DNA of 64,000 bases. Origin: Microcoleus sp. FACHB-68. GTDB taxonomy: Bacteria; Cyanobacteriota; Cyanobacteriia; Cyanobacteriales; Oscillatoriaceae. The stretch is taken from NCBI RefSeq assembly GCF_014695715.1, contig NZ_JACJOT010000013.1, forward strand, positions 620,001 through 684,000. Direction: 5' to 3'. Positions 34,392 to 42,863 of this stretch are shown here, piece by piece. The notes under the pieces were generated by a model, which worked only from the letters and a program-made list of their open reading frames with translations, was not told where the DNA came from and did not search any database. Each line of letters begins with the position of its first letter. Position 1 is the stretch's first letter. A program made the translations under genes and the position numbers.

Positions 34392-35552
34392 TTATCGTTT
34401 CAAAATTAAGTGATGCTGGGAGTCTAGGCTCAGTTTCTTTTGCTGCTGAAGTTTGCTCAGTAACCGGGTGACGGTGACTCTAGTTGTGCAGCAGGCAGTG
34501 GCTAACTCTTCATGGGTGAGACGAACGCTTAGCCGAGTGCCATTTGCTACAGGTTCCCCAACTTCTTGTTTTAACAGCTGTAATAAGCTGTACAGGCGAT
34601 CTGCAACTCGTGTTTGTCCGTAAACCGTTAGCAGCAATTCAGTTTGTTTGAGCCGGCTGCTAATTTGTGGCAAAAGGCGCTGTCTGAGTGTAGGAGAAGA
34701 CTCAAAGTCAGCCAAGGGAATGCTGCACAGCTCAGTATCGCTGAGGGCAGTTGCTTCATAAAGTGGCAAGGCAGTCAAGCTAGGGCCAAAAGGAGCCTCA
34801 GCACCCGCTAAGCCAACCAAAACTTCTTGACCGTTATCTGAAAATGTGGTTAATTTCACCAATCCTGAACGCACCTGCCAAATGATCTGAGGGTTGAGGG
34901 GAATGGCTTCTCCTTTGTAATAAACCTGCACAGAATAGTTCAGCTCGGCATTACTGTTAGATGCTTCCAAGGTTTCCCCTCGGCTGTCATCTTTGTGCCG
35001 GCACAGCAACCAGCGCAGAGTCAGGGGTTCGTCAATTGCGGGCCGGCTGCTCTCAACGACAGCGTTGACTTTAAAAGCAATATCGTGACGTGGCTGCAAA
35101 TTTAGCTGGCACTGCTGTTTCCAGGGACTTTGCTGAAACTGCTGCAACTGAGTTTGAAATTGTTTGCGCGTTTCGGGCGCGATAAAAGCGGTGAGAGACT
35201 GACCGATCACTAGGGTTTGAGGAAGGTTGAGCAATTCCGCAGCCGCCCGATTAGTTTCCTGAATGATTCCCGTTGCATCGGTTAGCAGGCAAGGATCGGG
35301 GATAAACTCTAACAATTCTTGATATCGCTGGCGTTCGGTTTTTACCGTCTGGTCAGCTAATAATAACTGTTCATTCTGTTGGTACAGCATTTTGGCTGCC
35401 AGCTGAAGCCGTTCAGAGACAATGCCAAGTTCTTTTAGGGCAGAAGGCAGGAGTGCCGGCGGTAGTGCAGCAGAGGTATTAAGTCCTTGATACAGGTGTG
35501 CTAAGCGATCAGAGATCACTTTAACCTGTTGTGTAAAGACCGTTGTGTTCAT
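34392..35552 (-). CDS. PAS-containing Crp-family regulator with NtcA-like recognition helix
   Basis: A 386-residue regulator. Order: helical coiled N-terminus (about 1-80), a PAS domain (about 80-190, YQELLEFIPDPCLLTDATGII), a cyclic-nucleotide-binding-like barrel (about 210-320) and a C-terminal helix-turn-helix reading ATACCTTRVTVTRLLSKLQ. The stretch TRVTVTRLL equals that of NtcA as I know it, so GTA-N8-TAC binding is predicted. Such a box sits in its own promoter at 35863, suggesting autoregulation or NtcA control. Start ATG 35552 overlaps the stop of a 67-codon ORF (ATGA). The longer frame to 35642 is less likely. The sensed signal is unknown. Confidence 0.9.
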   Translation of the reverse strand: MNTTVFTQQVKVISDRLAHLYQGLNTSAALPPALLPSALKELGIVSERLQLAAKMLYQQNEQLLLADQTVKTERQRYQELLEFIPDPCLLTDATGIIQETNRAAAELLNLPQTLVIGQSLTAFIAPETRKQFQTQLQQFQQSPWKQQCQLNLQPRHDIAFKVNAVVESSRPAIDEPLTLRWLLCRHKDDSRGETLEASNSNAELNYSVQVYYKGEAIPLNPQIIWQVRSGLVKLTTFSDNGQEVLVGLAGAEAPFGPSLTALPLYEATALSDTELCSIPLADFESSPTLRQRLLPQISSRLKQTELLLTVYGQTRVADRLYSLLQLLKQEVGEPVANGTRLSVRLTHEELATACCTTRVTVTRLLSKLQQQKKLSLDSQHHLILKR

Positions 35553-35752
35553 GTTGTAAGCACCCCTTGAAGGTATGGACTTTGCTGAGCGACGGTTGCG
35601 ATTAACATATCCATGTCGGAGAATTTTGCTCGATGCCGGCAAACGTCAGCAGACAGAACGATGCGCTTGTCGTCGTCAGTCTGTGCCGGTAAAGTAATGG
35701 CTGGGATTATGAGTAGTTGTTGCGCGTTCTCAAAAGTTTTCACCCGACTCAT
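35549..35752 (-). CDS. Small unknown protein coupled to the PAS/Crp regulator
   Basis: A 67-codon frame starting MSRVKTFENAQQLL and ending in TGA that overlaps the ATG of the PAS/Crp gene by the tetranucleotide ATGA, an arrangement typical of translational coupling. It lies about 75 bases downstream of the predicted start of the 35863 promoter, so it would be the first cistron. The protein is mixed alpha/beta in appearance with a DDDKRIV and SDMDML segment; I recognise no family. No strong ribosome binding site is visible. It could also be a leader peptide. Confidence 0.45.
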   Translation of the reverse strand: MSRVKTFENAQQLLIIPAITLPAQTDDDKRIVLSADVCRHRAKFSDMDMLIATVAQQSPYLQGVLTT

Positions 35753-35833
35753 CAGTGAGTAGTTATCTTGATCAGGAATATCTTTTAATGCAAAAGCATT
35801 GCTAAATTAAGCTAGACTGCTCAGCTAAAATTT

Positions 35834-35876
35834 AGTATAATGTTTGCCGGCATTCGTAGTCAGTACGAAACCGTAC
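35834..35876 (-). promoter_or_regulatory. NtcA-type promoter of the PAS/Crp gene
   Basis: GTACGAAACCGTAC at 35863-35876 fits GTA-N8-TAC; 23 bases to the left on the minus strand is TATACT (35839-35834). This is the class II activator layout, predicting a start near 35827. The box on the matching strand differs from the one at 32898 by a single base. Confidence 0.78.
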
Positions 35877-36205
35877 TTACCTGCGATGAATTCAGGCAAA
35901 TCTAATTCAGCCAAGGATTAACCCGTCAAGTTGAGCTGAATGTTGACTGTGGCGTAAAATTTTTCAGCCCTATTTAATTAATAGTACGTCCAAAGTATTG
36001 CAGTGTGTCGCCCTGCACAATTAGGACTTTTAATAAATTATTAATCAAATTACTCTATCAAACAATCCTACCTTTGTTAAAAACTGAATCTATCTACAGA
36101 TATATGGATCAGACGAGCTGTTGTGCAAAGCTGGCAGACAAGCGCTGAATGATTGCTACAGACAGTAGCGCTTGGCTCGAATCGCACATTACGAAGGCAA
36201 GTAAA
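35877..36205. other. Intergenic upstream of the DUF389 gene
   Basis: About 330 bases between the PAS/Crp promoter and the rightward DUF389 gene. It should carry the DUF389 promoter. No second GTA-N8-TAC box is seen. Confidence 0.4.
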
Positions 36206-37483
36206 ATGCGTCAACTACTAATCCAGGTTCCCCGTGGGTGCGGGAATGATGTTCTGGATATTGCCAAAGCTTGTAACGGAGCGAATCTTGCCCAAATTGA
36301 AGCAACCGGAATCGATGAACCACTGGACTTGGTGATCGTTCACGTCTCCAACGGAAAAGTTGAGGAACTGCTCGAAAAGTTAGAATCCATTCCAAAATTG
36401 CACATCACGTTGCAGCCGCAAGGGGTGATCGCCCTCAAGCCACCGGCTTCGGAAGCCGCGCAGCAAGTCACGAATGTGGAAGCACGCAGTCCCGTCGAAG
36501 TGTTTCTCTCCGGTTTGCAAAGTGTAGGTTCATGGAAAGGCTTTTTGGCCTATGCAGCTTGTGGCGGGGTTATTGTTTGGATCGGCTTATTTACGAGTAC
36601 AAGCTACCTTTTGGTGGCTGCGATGCTGATTGCGCCATTTGCAGGGCCGGCGATGAATGTAGCGCTCGCTACAGCACGGGGCGATGGAACGTTGCTCAAA
36701 CGAGGTTTGATGCGATATTTTGCAGCCTTGGCAGTGACGATCGCCGTGACGTGGGCGCTGAGTCTGATTCTGCGGCAAGAAACAGTAACCGCCCAAATGT
36801 CTGCCACCAGTACAGTTTCGTCTGTGGCGCTGCTGCTGCCACTGATTGCCGGTGGGGCTGGGGCGCTCAATTTAGTGCAATCGGAACGAAGCAGCCTTGT
36901 CTCAGGTGCGGCAACTGGAATGCTGGTTGCGGCTTCCCTAGCACCTCCTGCCGGCCTGGTTGGGATGGCAAGCGCAATGGGCCAGTGGGATCTGGCAATT
37001 AATGGGGTGTTTGTACTGTTGCTGCAACTGGTGGGGATTAATATTTCAGGTGCCTTAGTGTTCCGCCTTTTCGGGCTGTCTGCAAAAGGTGCGCGTTATG
37101 ATCGCGGGAAAAAATGGGCATTTCCAGCCATTCTAGCCGCTACAGTGGCAGGACTGGCCGGCTTGCTAACGTGGCAGTTTTCCACTTCACCTCAGTTACA
37201 GCGTTCTAGTATTGCTCAACGAGCGAATAGTGAGATTCAACAAATCGTTAACAACAGCGGTTTGGCAGACTTGGTGGAGGCAGATGTTCGTTTTACCCGC
37301 CCACACATTAAAGGTCAAAACACGGTTCTCGGCACCGTCTACGTTCAGCGCCGGCAAGGAATCACCCAGTCATCTGTGGAAATAAAATCTCGTCTCACCA
37401 GCCAGATTCAAAAGCAATTACAGAATCAAGACTTCAATATCACACCTTTGATAGATGTCAGTGTTCTTGACTCTCCAAATTAA
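36206..37483 (+). CDS. DUF389 family membrane protein
   Basis: About 425 residues from ATG 36206, which has GAAGGCAAG upstream and begins MRQLLIQVPRGCG as family members do; an ATG at 36149 adds 19 residues. Residues about 1-85 form a soluble ACT-like domain, 120-340 carry six or more membrane helices with the family segment MLIAPFAGPAMNVALATARGD, and the C-terminal 90 residues are soluble. DUF389 proteins are membrane proteins of unknown function, some thought to be transporters; the role here is not known. Confidence 0.88.
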   Translation: MRQLLIQVPRGCGNDVLDIAKACNGANLAQIEATGIDEPLDLVIVHVSNGKVEELLEKLESIPKLHITLQPQGVIALKPPASEAAQQVTNVEARSPVEVFLSGLQSVGSWKGFLAYAACGGVIVWIGLFTSTSYLLVAAMLIAPFAGPAMNVALATARGDGTLLKRGLMRYFAALAVTIAVTWALSLILRQETVTAQMSATSTVSSVALLLPLIAGGAGALNLVQSERSSLVSGAATGMLVAASLAPPAGLVGMASAMGQWDLAINGVFVLLLQLVGINISGALVFRLFGLSAKGARYDRGKKWAFPAILAATVAGLAGLLTWQFSTSPQLQRSSIAQRANSEIQQIVNNSGLADLVEADVRFTRPHIKGQNTVLGTVYVQRRQGITQSSVEIKSRLTSQIQKQLQNQDFNITPLIDVSVLDSPN

Positions 37484-37819
37484 ACTTACGTTTTTGGAAT
37501 AATTTTGCTCTCAAAAGGCAGCCGGTGATTTATTTAAATACGCCTTGAGAGCAGATTTCTGTTTCGGTAAAGACAGCAGCTTTAAGCGTTAATTTGGAAC
37601 AAAAAGATTATCCTTTTTTTGAGCCGGTTTAACAAATTTACAATTGATTAAAAACTAACTATTTGCAATTGCTGCTTTTATCTTCAATGTTGGGAAGAAA
37701 TTAAAAACCGAAACCGAGTGAAAGCTAAAACCAAATTGAGAGGCTTCCCACTAAATTCGGCATAACCGGCATCTTTCTGGCACAATAAGCTTGAAAGTAA
37801 AATTTTATCTAGCTTAGCG
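37484..37819. other. Intergenic after the DUF389 gene
   Basis: About 335 bases. A hairpin with arms GCTCTCAA (37507-37514) and TTGAGAGC (37545-37552) may end the DUF389 transcript, though no T-tract follows. The right part should hold the promoter of the binding-protein gene. Confidence 0.45.
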
Positions 37820-39109
37820 ATGATTGCTCAGTGGTGGCGTTGGTTGTGTGTAATTTTCCTCAGTCTCAATTTGCTGATTATCAGTGGCTGTCAAACCTTC
37901 CCAAATGCGTCTGTCAGCGGGGAGGCAAAGCAAGTCATTCATCTGACGCTATGGCATGGCATCAACCCGCCACCCAACCGGGATGTGTTTCAAAAGTTGG
38001 TCGATAAGTTTAATAAAACGCATCCCAACATTCAAGTTGAATCACTTTATGTGGGGCAAGCCGATCAACAATTAGCGAAAATTCTCACGGCTGTGGTTGG
38101 CAATGCGCCGCCGGATATTCTGTGGTTTTCACCCATGCTCACCGGCCAGTTGTTAGAATTGGGAGCAATTCGACCTGTGGAAGATTGGTTGAATCAATCG
38201 CCCCTACAGTCTGACATTGATCCGGTCATGTTTGAAAGCATGAACTTGGACAGTCATACTTGGTCTATCCCAATGGGGACGAATAATCTTGGAGTGTTTT
38301 ACCGGCCTAGTTTATTTAAAGCAGCCGGCATTACTCAATTACCCCGAACTTGGGAAGAATTTCGGCAAGTCGCCCGCAAATTGACGCAAGATAAAAATGG
38401 AGATGGCCGGCCTGACCAGCATGGGATAATTTTATCTCTAGGCAAAGGTGAATGGACAGTTTTCACCTGGTTGCCTTTTATGTATAGTGCCGGTGGAGAA
38501 TTGTTGCAAGGCGACCAACCTAATTTAGTTAATAAGGGGGCGATCTCCGCCTTGCAATTGTGGTCAGATATGGTAAAAGAAGGATCGGCTATACTTTCCG
38601 CGCCAGAACGAGGTTATGAACAAGATGATTTTATTGCCGGCAGGGTGGCAATGCAATTAACCGGCCCTTGGACATTAGGTTATTTGCCCCAGGCAGGGAT
38701 TGATTTTGATGTGATGCCGGTGCCGGTGTTAGAGAAACCGGCTGCCGTCATGGGTGGGGAAAATTTATTTGTCATGAAAACACTGCCGGCACGAGAACAA
38801 GCGGCTTGGGAATTTTTACAGTATGTTTTAACTGAAGAATTTCAAACGCAATGGGCTTTGGGCACTGGCTATTTACCGATTAACTTAAAAGCGAGAAAAA
38901 GCAAAGCTTATCAAGCTTTTATCACCCAACAACCGACGCTCAAAGTATTTCTAGAGCAAATGAAATGGACACGTTCGCGGCCTATCATTCCCGGCTACTC
39001 TCGCTTATCTGACAGCTTGGGAAGGGCAATTGAAGCAACGTTATTAGGGGGCGCACCTAAAGAAGCTTTAGAAAATTCTCAAAAGCGCTTAAATTTGATT
39101 TTAAATTGA
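37820..39109 (+). CDS. ABC transporter substrate-binding lipoprotein (sugar type)
   Basis: A 429-residue extracellular solute-binding protein of family 1. The N-terminus is a lipoprotein signal with the lipobox IISGC, so Cys24 or so would be lipidated and the protein held at the membrane. The body has WHGINPP, FNKTHPNIQVE and a PMGTNNLGVFYRP region typical of MalE/UgpB-like sugar binders. No permease or ATPase gene is adjacent, so it must use components encoded elsewhere. Substrate unknown, probably an oligosaccharide or a compatible solute. Confidence 0.92.
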   Translation: MIAQWWRWLCVIFLSLNLLIISGCQTFPNASVSGEAKQVIHLTLWHGINPPPNRDVFQKLVDKFNKTHPNIQVESLYVGQADQQLAKILTAVVGNAPPDILWFSPMLTGQLLELGAIRPVEDWLNQSPLQSDIDPVMFESMNLDSHTWSIPMGTNNLGVFYRPSLFKAAGITQLPRTWEEFRQVARKLTQDKNGDGRPDQHGIILSLGKGEWTVFTWLPFMYSAGGELLQGDQPNLVNKGAISALQLWSDMVKEGSAILSAPERGYEQDDFIAGRVAMQLTGPWTLGYLPQAGIDFDVMPVPVLEKPAAVMGGENLFVMKTLPAREQAAWEFLQYVLTEEFQTQWALGTGYLPINLKARKSKAYQAFITQQPTLKVFLEQMKWTRSRPIIPGYSRLSDSLGRAIEATLLGGAPKEALENSQKRLNLILN

Positions 39110-39146
39110 GGGGTTTGGCAATTCGTATCAAATCTTGGTATTAACT

Positions 39147-39231
39147 GAAATATTGCACCCGTCTCCCCAGCCGGCAGGAATTTAAATCCCCCGTAAATAG
39201 CTGAATTCCTCGCAAAAGGGTGCAATATTTC
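39147..39231. repeat. 85-base element with perfect 14-bp inverted ends
   Basis: Outer arms 39147-39160 and 39218-39231 are perfect reverse complements (GAAATATTGCACCC). A second inner pair, AGGAATT (39176-39182) and AATTCCT (39204-39210), nests inside. It may be a miniature inverted-repeat element or a structured RNA; no T-tract follows. Confidence 0.75.
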
Positions 39232-39318
39232 TGTCTTAACCCTCTCCTTAAGACGCAAGTCGGCAGTGGGTGCAAAGTCTAAGATTGATCTAGTCAGTCA
39301 TATTTAAGGAGCAACCCT

Positions 39319-39939
39319 CTGTCACTAGACGTTATCACCATCCCACCGGCAAGCGGTCAACCCCCTGTTGGCTTAATCATTGTGTTGCATGGCTGGGGTG
39401 CCAATGCTCAAGATTTGGCATCTGTGGTGCCGGTGTTGAATTTACCGGATTACCAGTTTCTGTGCCCAAATGCCCCCTTTACTCACCCCCGGATGCCTAG
39501 GGGCAAAGCCTGGTACAACTTGGAACGAGAAGATTACAAGGGACTTGCAGAAAGCCGGCAAATATTAACAGATTGGTTAAAATCCCTCGAAAGCACGACC
39601 GGCGTTCCCCTTTCGCGCACAATTTTATGCGGATTTTCTCAGGGTGCGGCAATGACGATGGATGTGGGATTAACCTTACCCCTTGCCGGTTTAATCTGTC
39701 TCAGTGGCTATTTGCATCCAAACCCTCAGCCGGCTAAGACTTCCACGCCGGTTTTGATCATACATGGCCGGCAAGACTATATGGTGCCACTGCGGGCTGC
39801 CCAGCAAACACGAGACACTTTAACGGCTTTAGGATTGCCGGTGCAGTATCAAGAATACGACATGGGGCATGAAATTGTGCCGGCTGCCATTGTTCTGATG
39901 CGAAGTTTTATTGTGGAAACGGTGTCGAATACCCGCTAA
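39319..39939 (+). CDS. Carboxylesterase/phospholipase family hydrolase
   Basis: An alpha/beta hydrolase of the YpfH/Est family, about 206 residues. Catalytic Ser in GFSQGAAM, Asp in HGRQDYMVP and His in DMGHE. It would hydrolyse short esters or lysophospholipids. The frame has no ATG, GTG or TTG upstream of GTG 39382, yet the 5' 63 bases encode the expected first strand (LDVITIPPASGQPPVG). A CTG at 39319 has AAGGAG (39306-39311) seven bases upstream, so I start there. An in-frame TGA lies upstream of the Shine-Dalgarno. Confidence 0.85.
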   Translation: MSLDVITIPPASGQPPVGLIIVLHGWGANAQDLASVVPVLNLPDYQFLCPNAPFTHPRMPRGKAWYNLEREDYKGLAESRQILTDWLKSLESTTGVPLSRTILCGFSQGAAMTMDVGLTLPLAGLICLSGYLHPNPQPAKTSTPVLIIHGRQDYMVPLRAAQQTRDTLTALGLPVQYQEYDMGHEIVPAAIVLMRSFIVETVSNTR

Positions 39940-40023
39940 AAAGCGTAGGATAGATGTCGGAGTCGCATCTGTACTCCTTGAGTCAAAAGTTAATGCAGAT
40001 GCTAACCAAAGGAGGGCGGATCA

Positions 40024-40236
40024 ATGGTAACTTCGAGCATTTTCAAGCAAGAAATCGCTACTCTGACATCAGATGATGTAGCGAAACTGGCTGTACGCCT
40101 AGAGAAAGATGAGTATACGGATGCCTTTGAGGGGCTAAATGATTGGCATCTTTTGCGTGCCATCGCATTTCAACGTCCAGAACTCGTTGAACCTTACATC
40201 TACCTCCTGGATATGGAAGCTTATGACGAAGCTTGA
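40024..40236 (+). CDS. DUF2555 family protein
   Basis: A 70-residue acidic helical protein typical of the cyanobacterial DUF2555 family, with the conserved segment FEGLNDWHLLRAIAFQR and the C-terminal YLLDMEAYDEA. Function unknown. AGGAGGGCGG lies just upstream as a strong ribosome binding site. A clean terminator follows. Confidence 0.88.
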   Translation: MVTSSIFKQEIATLTSDDVAKLAVRLEKDEYTDAFEGLNDWHLLRAIAFQRPELVEPYIYLLDMEAYDEA

Positions 40237-40265
40237 CGGGAAGTAACAGAGGAACTCCAGCAGTG

Positions 40266-40303
40266 AGGGAGAATTAAACTTAAAAGTTCTCCCTTGCTTT
40301 TTT
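40266..40303 (+). terminator. Rho-independent terminator of DUF2555 gene
   Basis: Stem AGGGAGAA / TTCTCCCT (arms about 40266-40273 and 40287-40294), AT-rich loop, then TTGC and TTTTTT. It is read through into coaBC only if inefficient, as coaBC starts at 40311. Confidence 0.82.
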
Positions 40304-40310
40304 CTAAATT

Positions 40311-41531
40311 ATGTTGAGTGGCAGACGAGTTTTAATTGGCATCACCGGCGGCATTGCAGCTTATAAAGTCTGTGATGTGATTTCAACCTTGGCAAAAGCT
40401 GGGGCGGAAGTTCGGGTAATTATGACGGATAGTGCCCAAGAATTTATCACACCTCTAGCGGTGGCAACCCTATGCCGGCATCCCGCCTATACCGATGCAA
40501 ATTTCTGGCAACCCACCCACAAACGCCCGCTACATATTGAGTTGGGAGAATGGGCAGAAATTTTTGCAATTGCGCCGCTAACCGCGAATACGTTGGCAAA
40601 ATTAACTTACGGCATGGCAGACAACCTGCTGACAAATACGGTACTCGCTTCTACCTGTCCAATTTTGTTAGCACCGGCAATGAATACAGATATGTGGGAA
40701 CAGATGCCGGTGCGGCGAAACTGGCAACTGATTCAAACCGATTCCCGCTATCATAGTGTCGGCCCTGATGCCGGTATTTTAGCCTGTGATCGCGTAGGTT
40801 CCGGTCGGATGGCAGAACCTGACCAAATTTTGACCCAAATTGAATCGCTGCTACATACCGCCGGCAAACGAGATTTAGCCGGCAAGCAGATTTTAATTAG
40901 TGCCGGTGGCACACGAGAATACTTAGATCCGGTGCGCTTCATCGGCAACCCTTCGACGGGTAAAATGGGCATAGCCTTAGTCCAGGCAGCCGTCCACCGG
41001 GGTGCGAAGGTGACACTGGTTCACGCACCAATGGAGACAAAAATGCTCGCCTCTCTCCAACAAGTGCGAACGATTGCTGCCGGCAGCGCAGCGCAGATGC
41101 AGCAGGCAATGCTTGAATGTTTTCCCGATGCTGATTTAATTATCATGGCGGCAGCAGTCGCCGATGTTAAGCCGGCGCATTACACCGCCCAAAAGTTACC
41201 AAAACGAGCACTGCCGGCATCTTTACCCTTAGAGCCGGTGCCTGATATTGTCGCGCAGTTAAGCACACTCAAACAACCTCATCAGCGTTTGATCGGATTT
41301 GCTGCCCAAACCGGCGATATTTTGACGCCGGCGCGGCAGAAATTACAGACTAAAAAATTAGATGCGATTGTTGCTAACCCGATTGATATCCCGGATGCCG
41401 GTTTTGGCAGTAACACCAATCAAGCCATCTTTCTAAATACTGAAGGCCGGCAAGTTGAAATTCCCCCCTGTAGCAAGCTGCAACTGGCTCATCATCTTTT
41501 TGATTTTCTTCAAGAAGAAGCCGGTAATTAA
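40311..41531 (+). CDS. coaBC: Bifunctional phosphopantothenoylcysteine decarboxylase/synthetase
   Basis: A 406-residue flavoprotein that makes 4-phosphopantetheine for coenzyme A in two steps. N-terminal CoaC half (about 1-185): [10 protein letters not shown] at the start, PAMNTDMW, and [14 protein letters not shown]-terminal CoaB half (about 190-400): [15 protein letters not shown]-type dinucleotide-binding loop and [10 protein letters not shown]. The gene starts at ATG 40311, immediately after the DUF2555 terminator, with no clear Shine-Dalgarno. Essential housekeeping gene. Confidence 0.96.
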   Translation: MLSGRRVLIGITGGIAAYKVCDVISTLAKAGAEVRVIMTDSAQEFITPLAVATLCRHPAYTDANFWQPTHKRPLHIELGEWAEIFAIAPLTANTLAKLTYGMADNLLTNTVLASTCPILLAPAMNTDMWEQMPVRRNWQLIQTDSRYHSVGPDAGILACDRVGSGRMAEPDQILTQIESLLHTAGKRDLAGKQILISAGGTREYLDPVRFIGNPSTGKMGIALVQAAVHRGAKVTLVHAPMETKMLASLQQVRTIAAGSAAQMQQAMLECFPDADLIIMAAAVADVKPAHYTAQKLPKRALPASLPLEPVPDIVAQLSTLKQPHQRLIGFAAQTGDILTPARQKLQTKKLDAIVANPIDIPDAGFGSNTNQAIFLNTEGRQVEIPPCSKLQLAHHLFDFLQEEAGN

Positions 41532-42195
41532 TCCCAAGCACAATTACTCAACTGGCTTTTACTTAACATTTAAGCAAGCCGAGCTTTTAATAAGTTTACA
41601 TTTATTAAAACTTATCAAAGCTCATAGGATAAAGACTTACAGGCTTTTTCCACTGTTAGAAAATAACTATATCTTGCTAAAAGTAAAGTTTTTTATCACA
41701 ATCAGTTGCTTTCAAAATGCAGTGCTATATTAATAAGTGAAGCAACAAAGCTTCCCTGGCAGAGACAACAGCCAAGTCCCATTAAATTGAGAGGTAAAAA
41801 GAGCTGTTTCACTTAAATCTGTCTCGTCTAAATACAGTAACACCCAAGCAGAACGCTGATACTTCCTCATTTAGTTGATAGAGAGCAATGTCACTGATAT
41901 TCCTAAGAGAATTAGGAAAAATATAAATCAGTACACCTCTAAAAAAGATCACCAAACAAGAGGAAATCACTCAGTTAGTAAAGCCTTGGGTGTTGCTGTT
42001 TAAAATATTAATAACAACTAAATATTTTCCGAATCCCCTCATCCCCTAATCTCAGCCTTCTTTCTCTAAAACCTAAAATTTTGTGAGTCTGCTATCCTAG
42101 GTAAAGTTTTTGGTGCAGTTTTCTGAGAAAATTGCGTTGTTTTCTATATAACCCTGCTCATAATGAGAGGGATGCGTTTAGGATAGCCATTCTGT
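41532..42195. other. Intergenic between coaBC and a small gene
   Basis: About 660 AT-rich bases. I see no convincing gene; a frame at 41455-41733 overlaps coaBC and has no recognisable product. The right end should hold the promoter of the gene at 42196. No RNA or repeat was recognised. Confidence 0.4.
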
Positions 42196-42459
42196 ATGCC
42201 CAGAACCCCTAATGAATATGCCGTCCACATCTTGATGGAGGGTGGACACCGGGAAGAAGTTCGTTTCCCGACCATTCAAGAATTTCAGAAGTGGTACAGC
42301 GGCGAATTAGTGCCCAAATCCAATTCCAACGACTTCATCAGCGTACCGATCAAAAATATTCAAGGCGAGTATATGGTCGCACGCCCATCCCGAATTTTGG
42401 CGCTTCGGGTAGAACCGATTTACACATCGAGTGTAGAAAGATATACCGAAGAAGATTGA
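42196..42459 (+). CDS. Conserved cyanobacterial protein of unknown function
   Basis: An 87-residue soluble protein beginning MPRTPNEYAVHILMEGGHREEVRFPTIQEF. The even mix of charged and hydrophobic residues, conserved-looking WYSGELV and VARPSRI segments and ATG start after AGGATAGCC favour a real gene. I recall close relatives only as hypothetical proteins from cyanobacteria; no function can be given. Confidence 0.8.
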   Translation: MPRTPNEYAVHILMEGGHREEVRFPTIQEFQKWYSGELVPKSNSNDFISVPIKNIQGEYMVARPSRILALRVEPIYTSSVERYTEED

Positions 42460-42863
42460 CACACCTCGCTCTCATCGCGCTAGCCATATAGACGAGGATT
42501 CTGACTTCTTTTAGGCTGTTTAACACAGCCTCTACCCACTCCGGTAAAACCCTTGTGGCTACATTTATCTGCAATATTGGCGGCACCATTACATTCAGCA
42601 TTCATCCTCTGGTTGCTCAAGCCGTATCGTTCACATCACGCGCTGAGCTTGCTTCTCAGACTCCCATGCGGAATTTAGACACAGTTCTGATTGTTTTTGC
42701 CTCCAATATTGATTTATTGCTTCATCGAGTTTTCGGGTTATTGAGACTAGATAGCGAAGTGATCAGGATGGCATTGGCGTGAGAACGGTTACAACCGGCA
42801 GCCAGTGTTTTTGTCTCAGCGCAGCCTAGCGACTGAGTTTCCTACTCTATCGGATTTTTCTTT
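42460..42863. other. Intergenic upstream of mltA
   Basis: About 400 bases. A 7-bp hairpin (arms AGGCTGT 42513-42519 and ACAGCCT 42525-42531) may mark the end of the upstream transcript. A 75-codon frame at 42555-42782 shows no family resemblance and is not called. The mltA promoter should be in the right part. Confidence 0.4.

Noticed and set aside
42555-42782. A 75-codon frame before mltA
   Set aside because: No family resemblance and no ribosome binding site.
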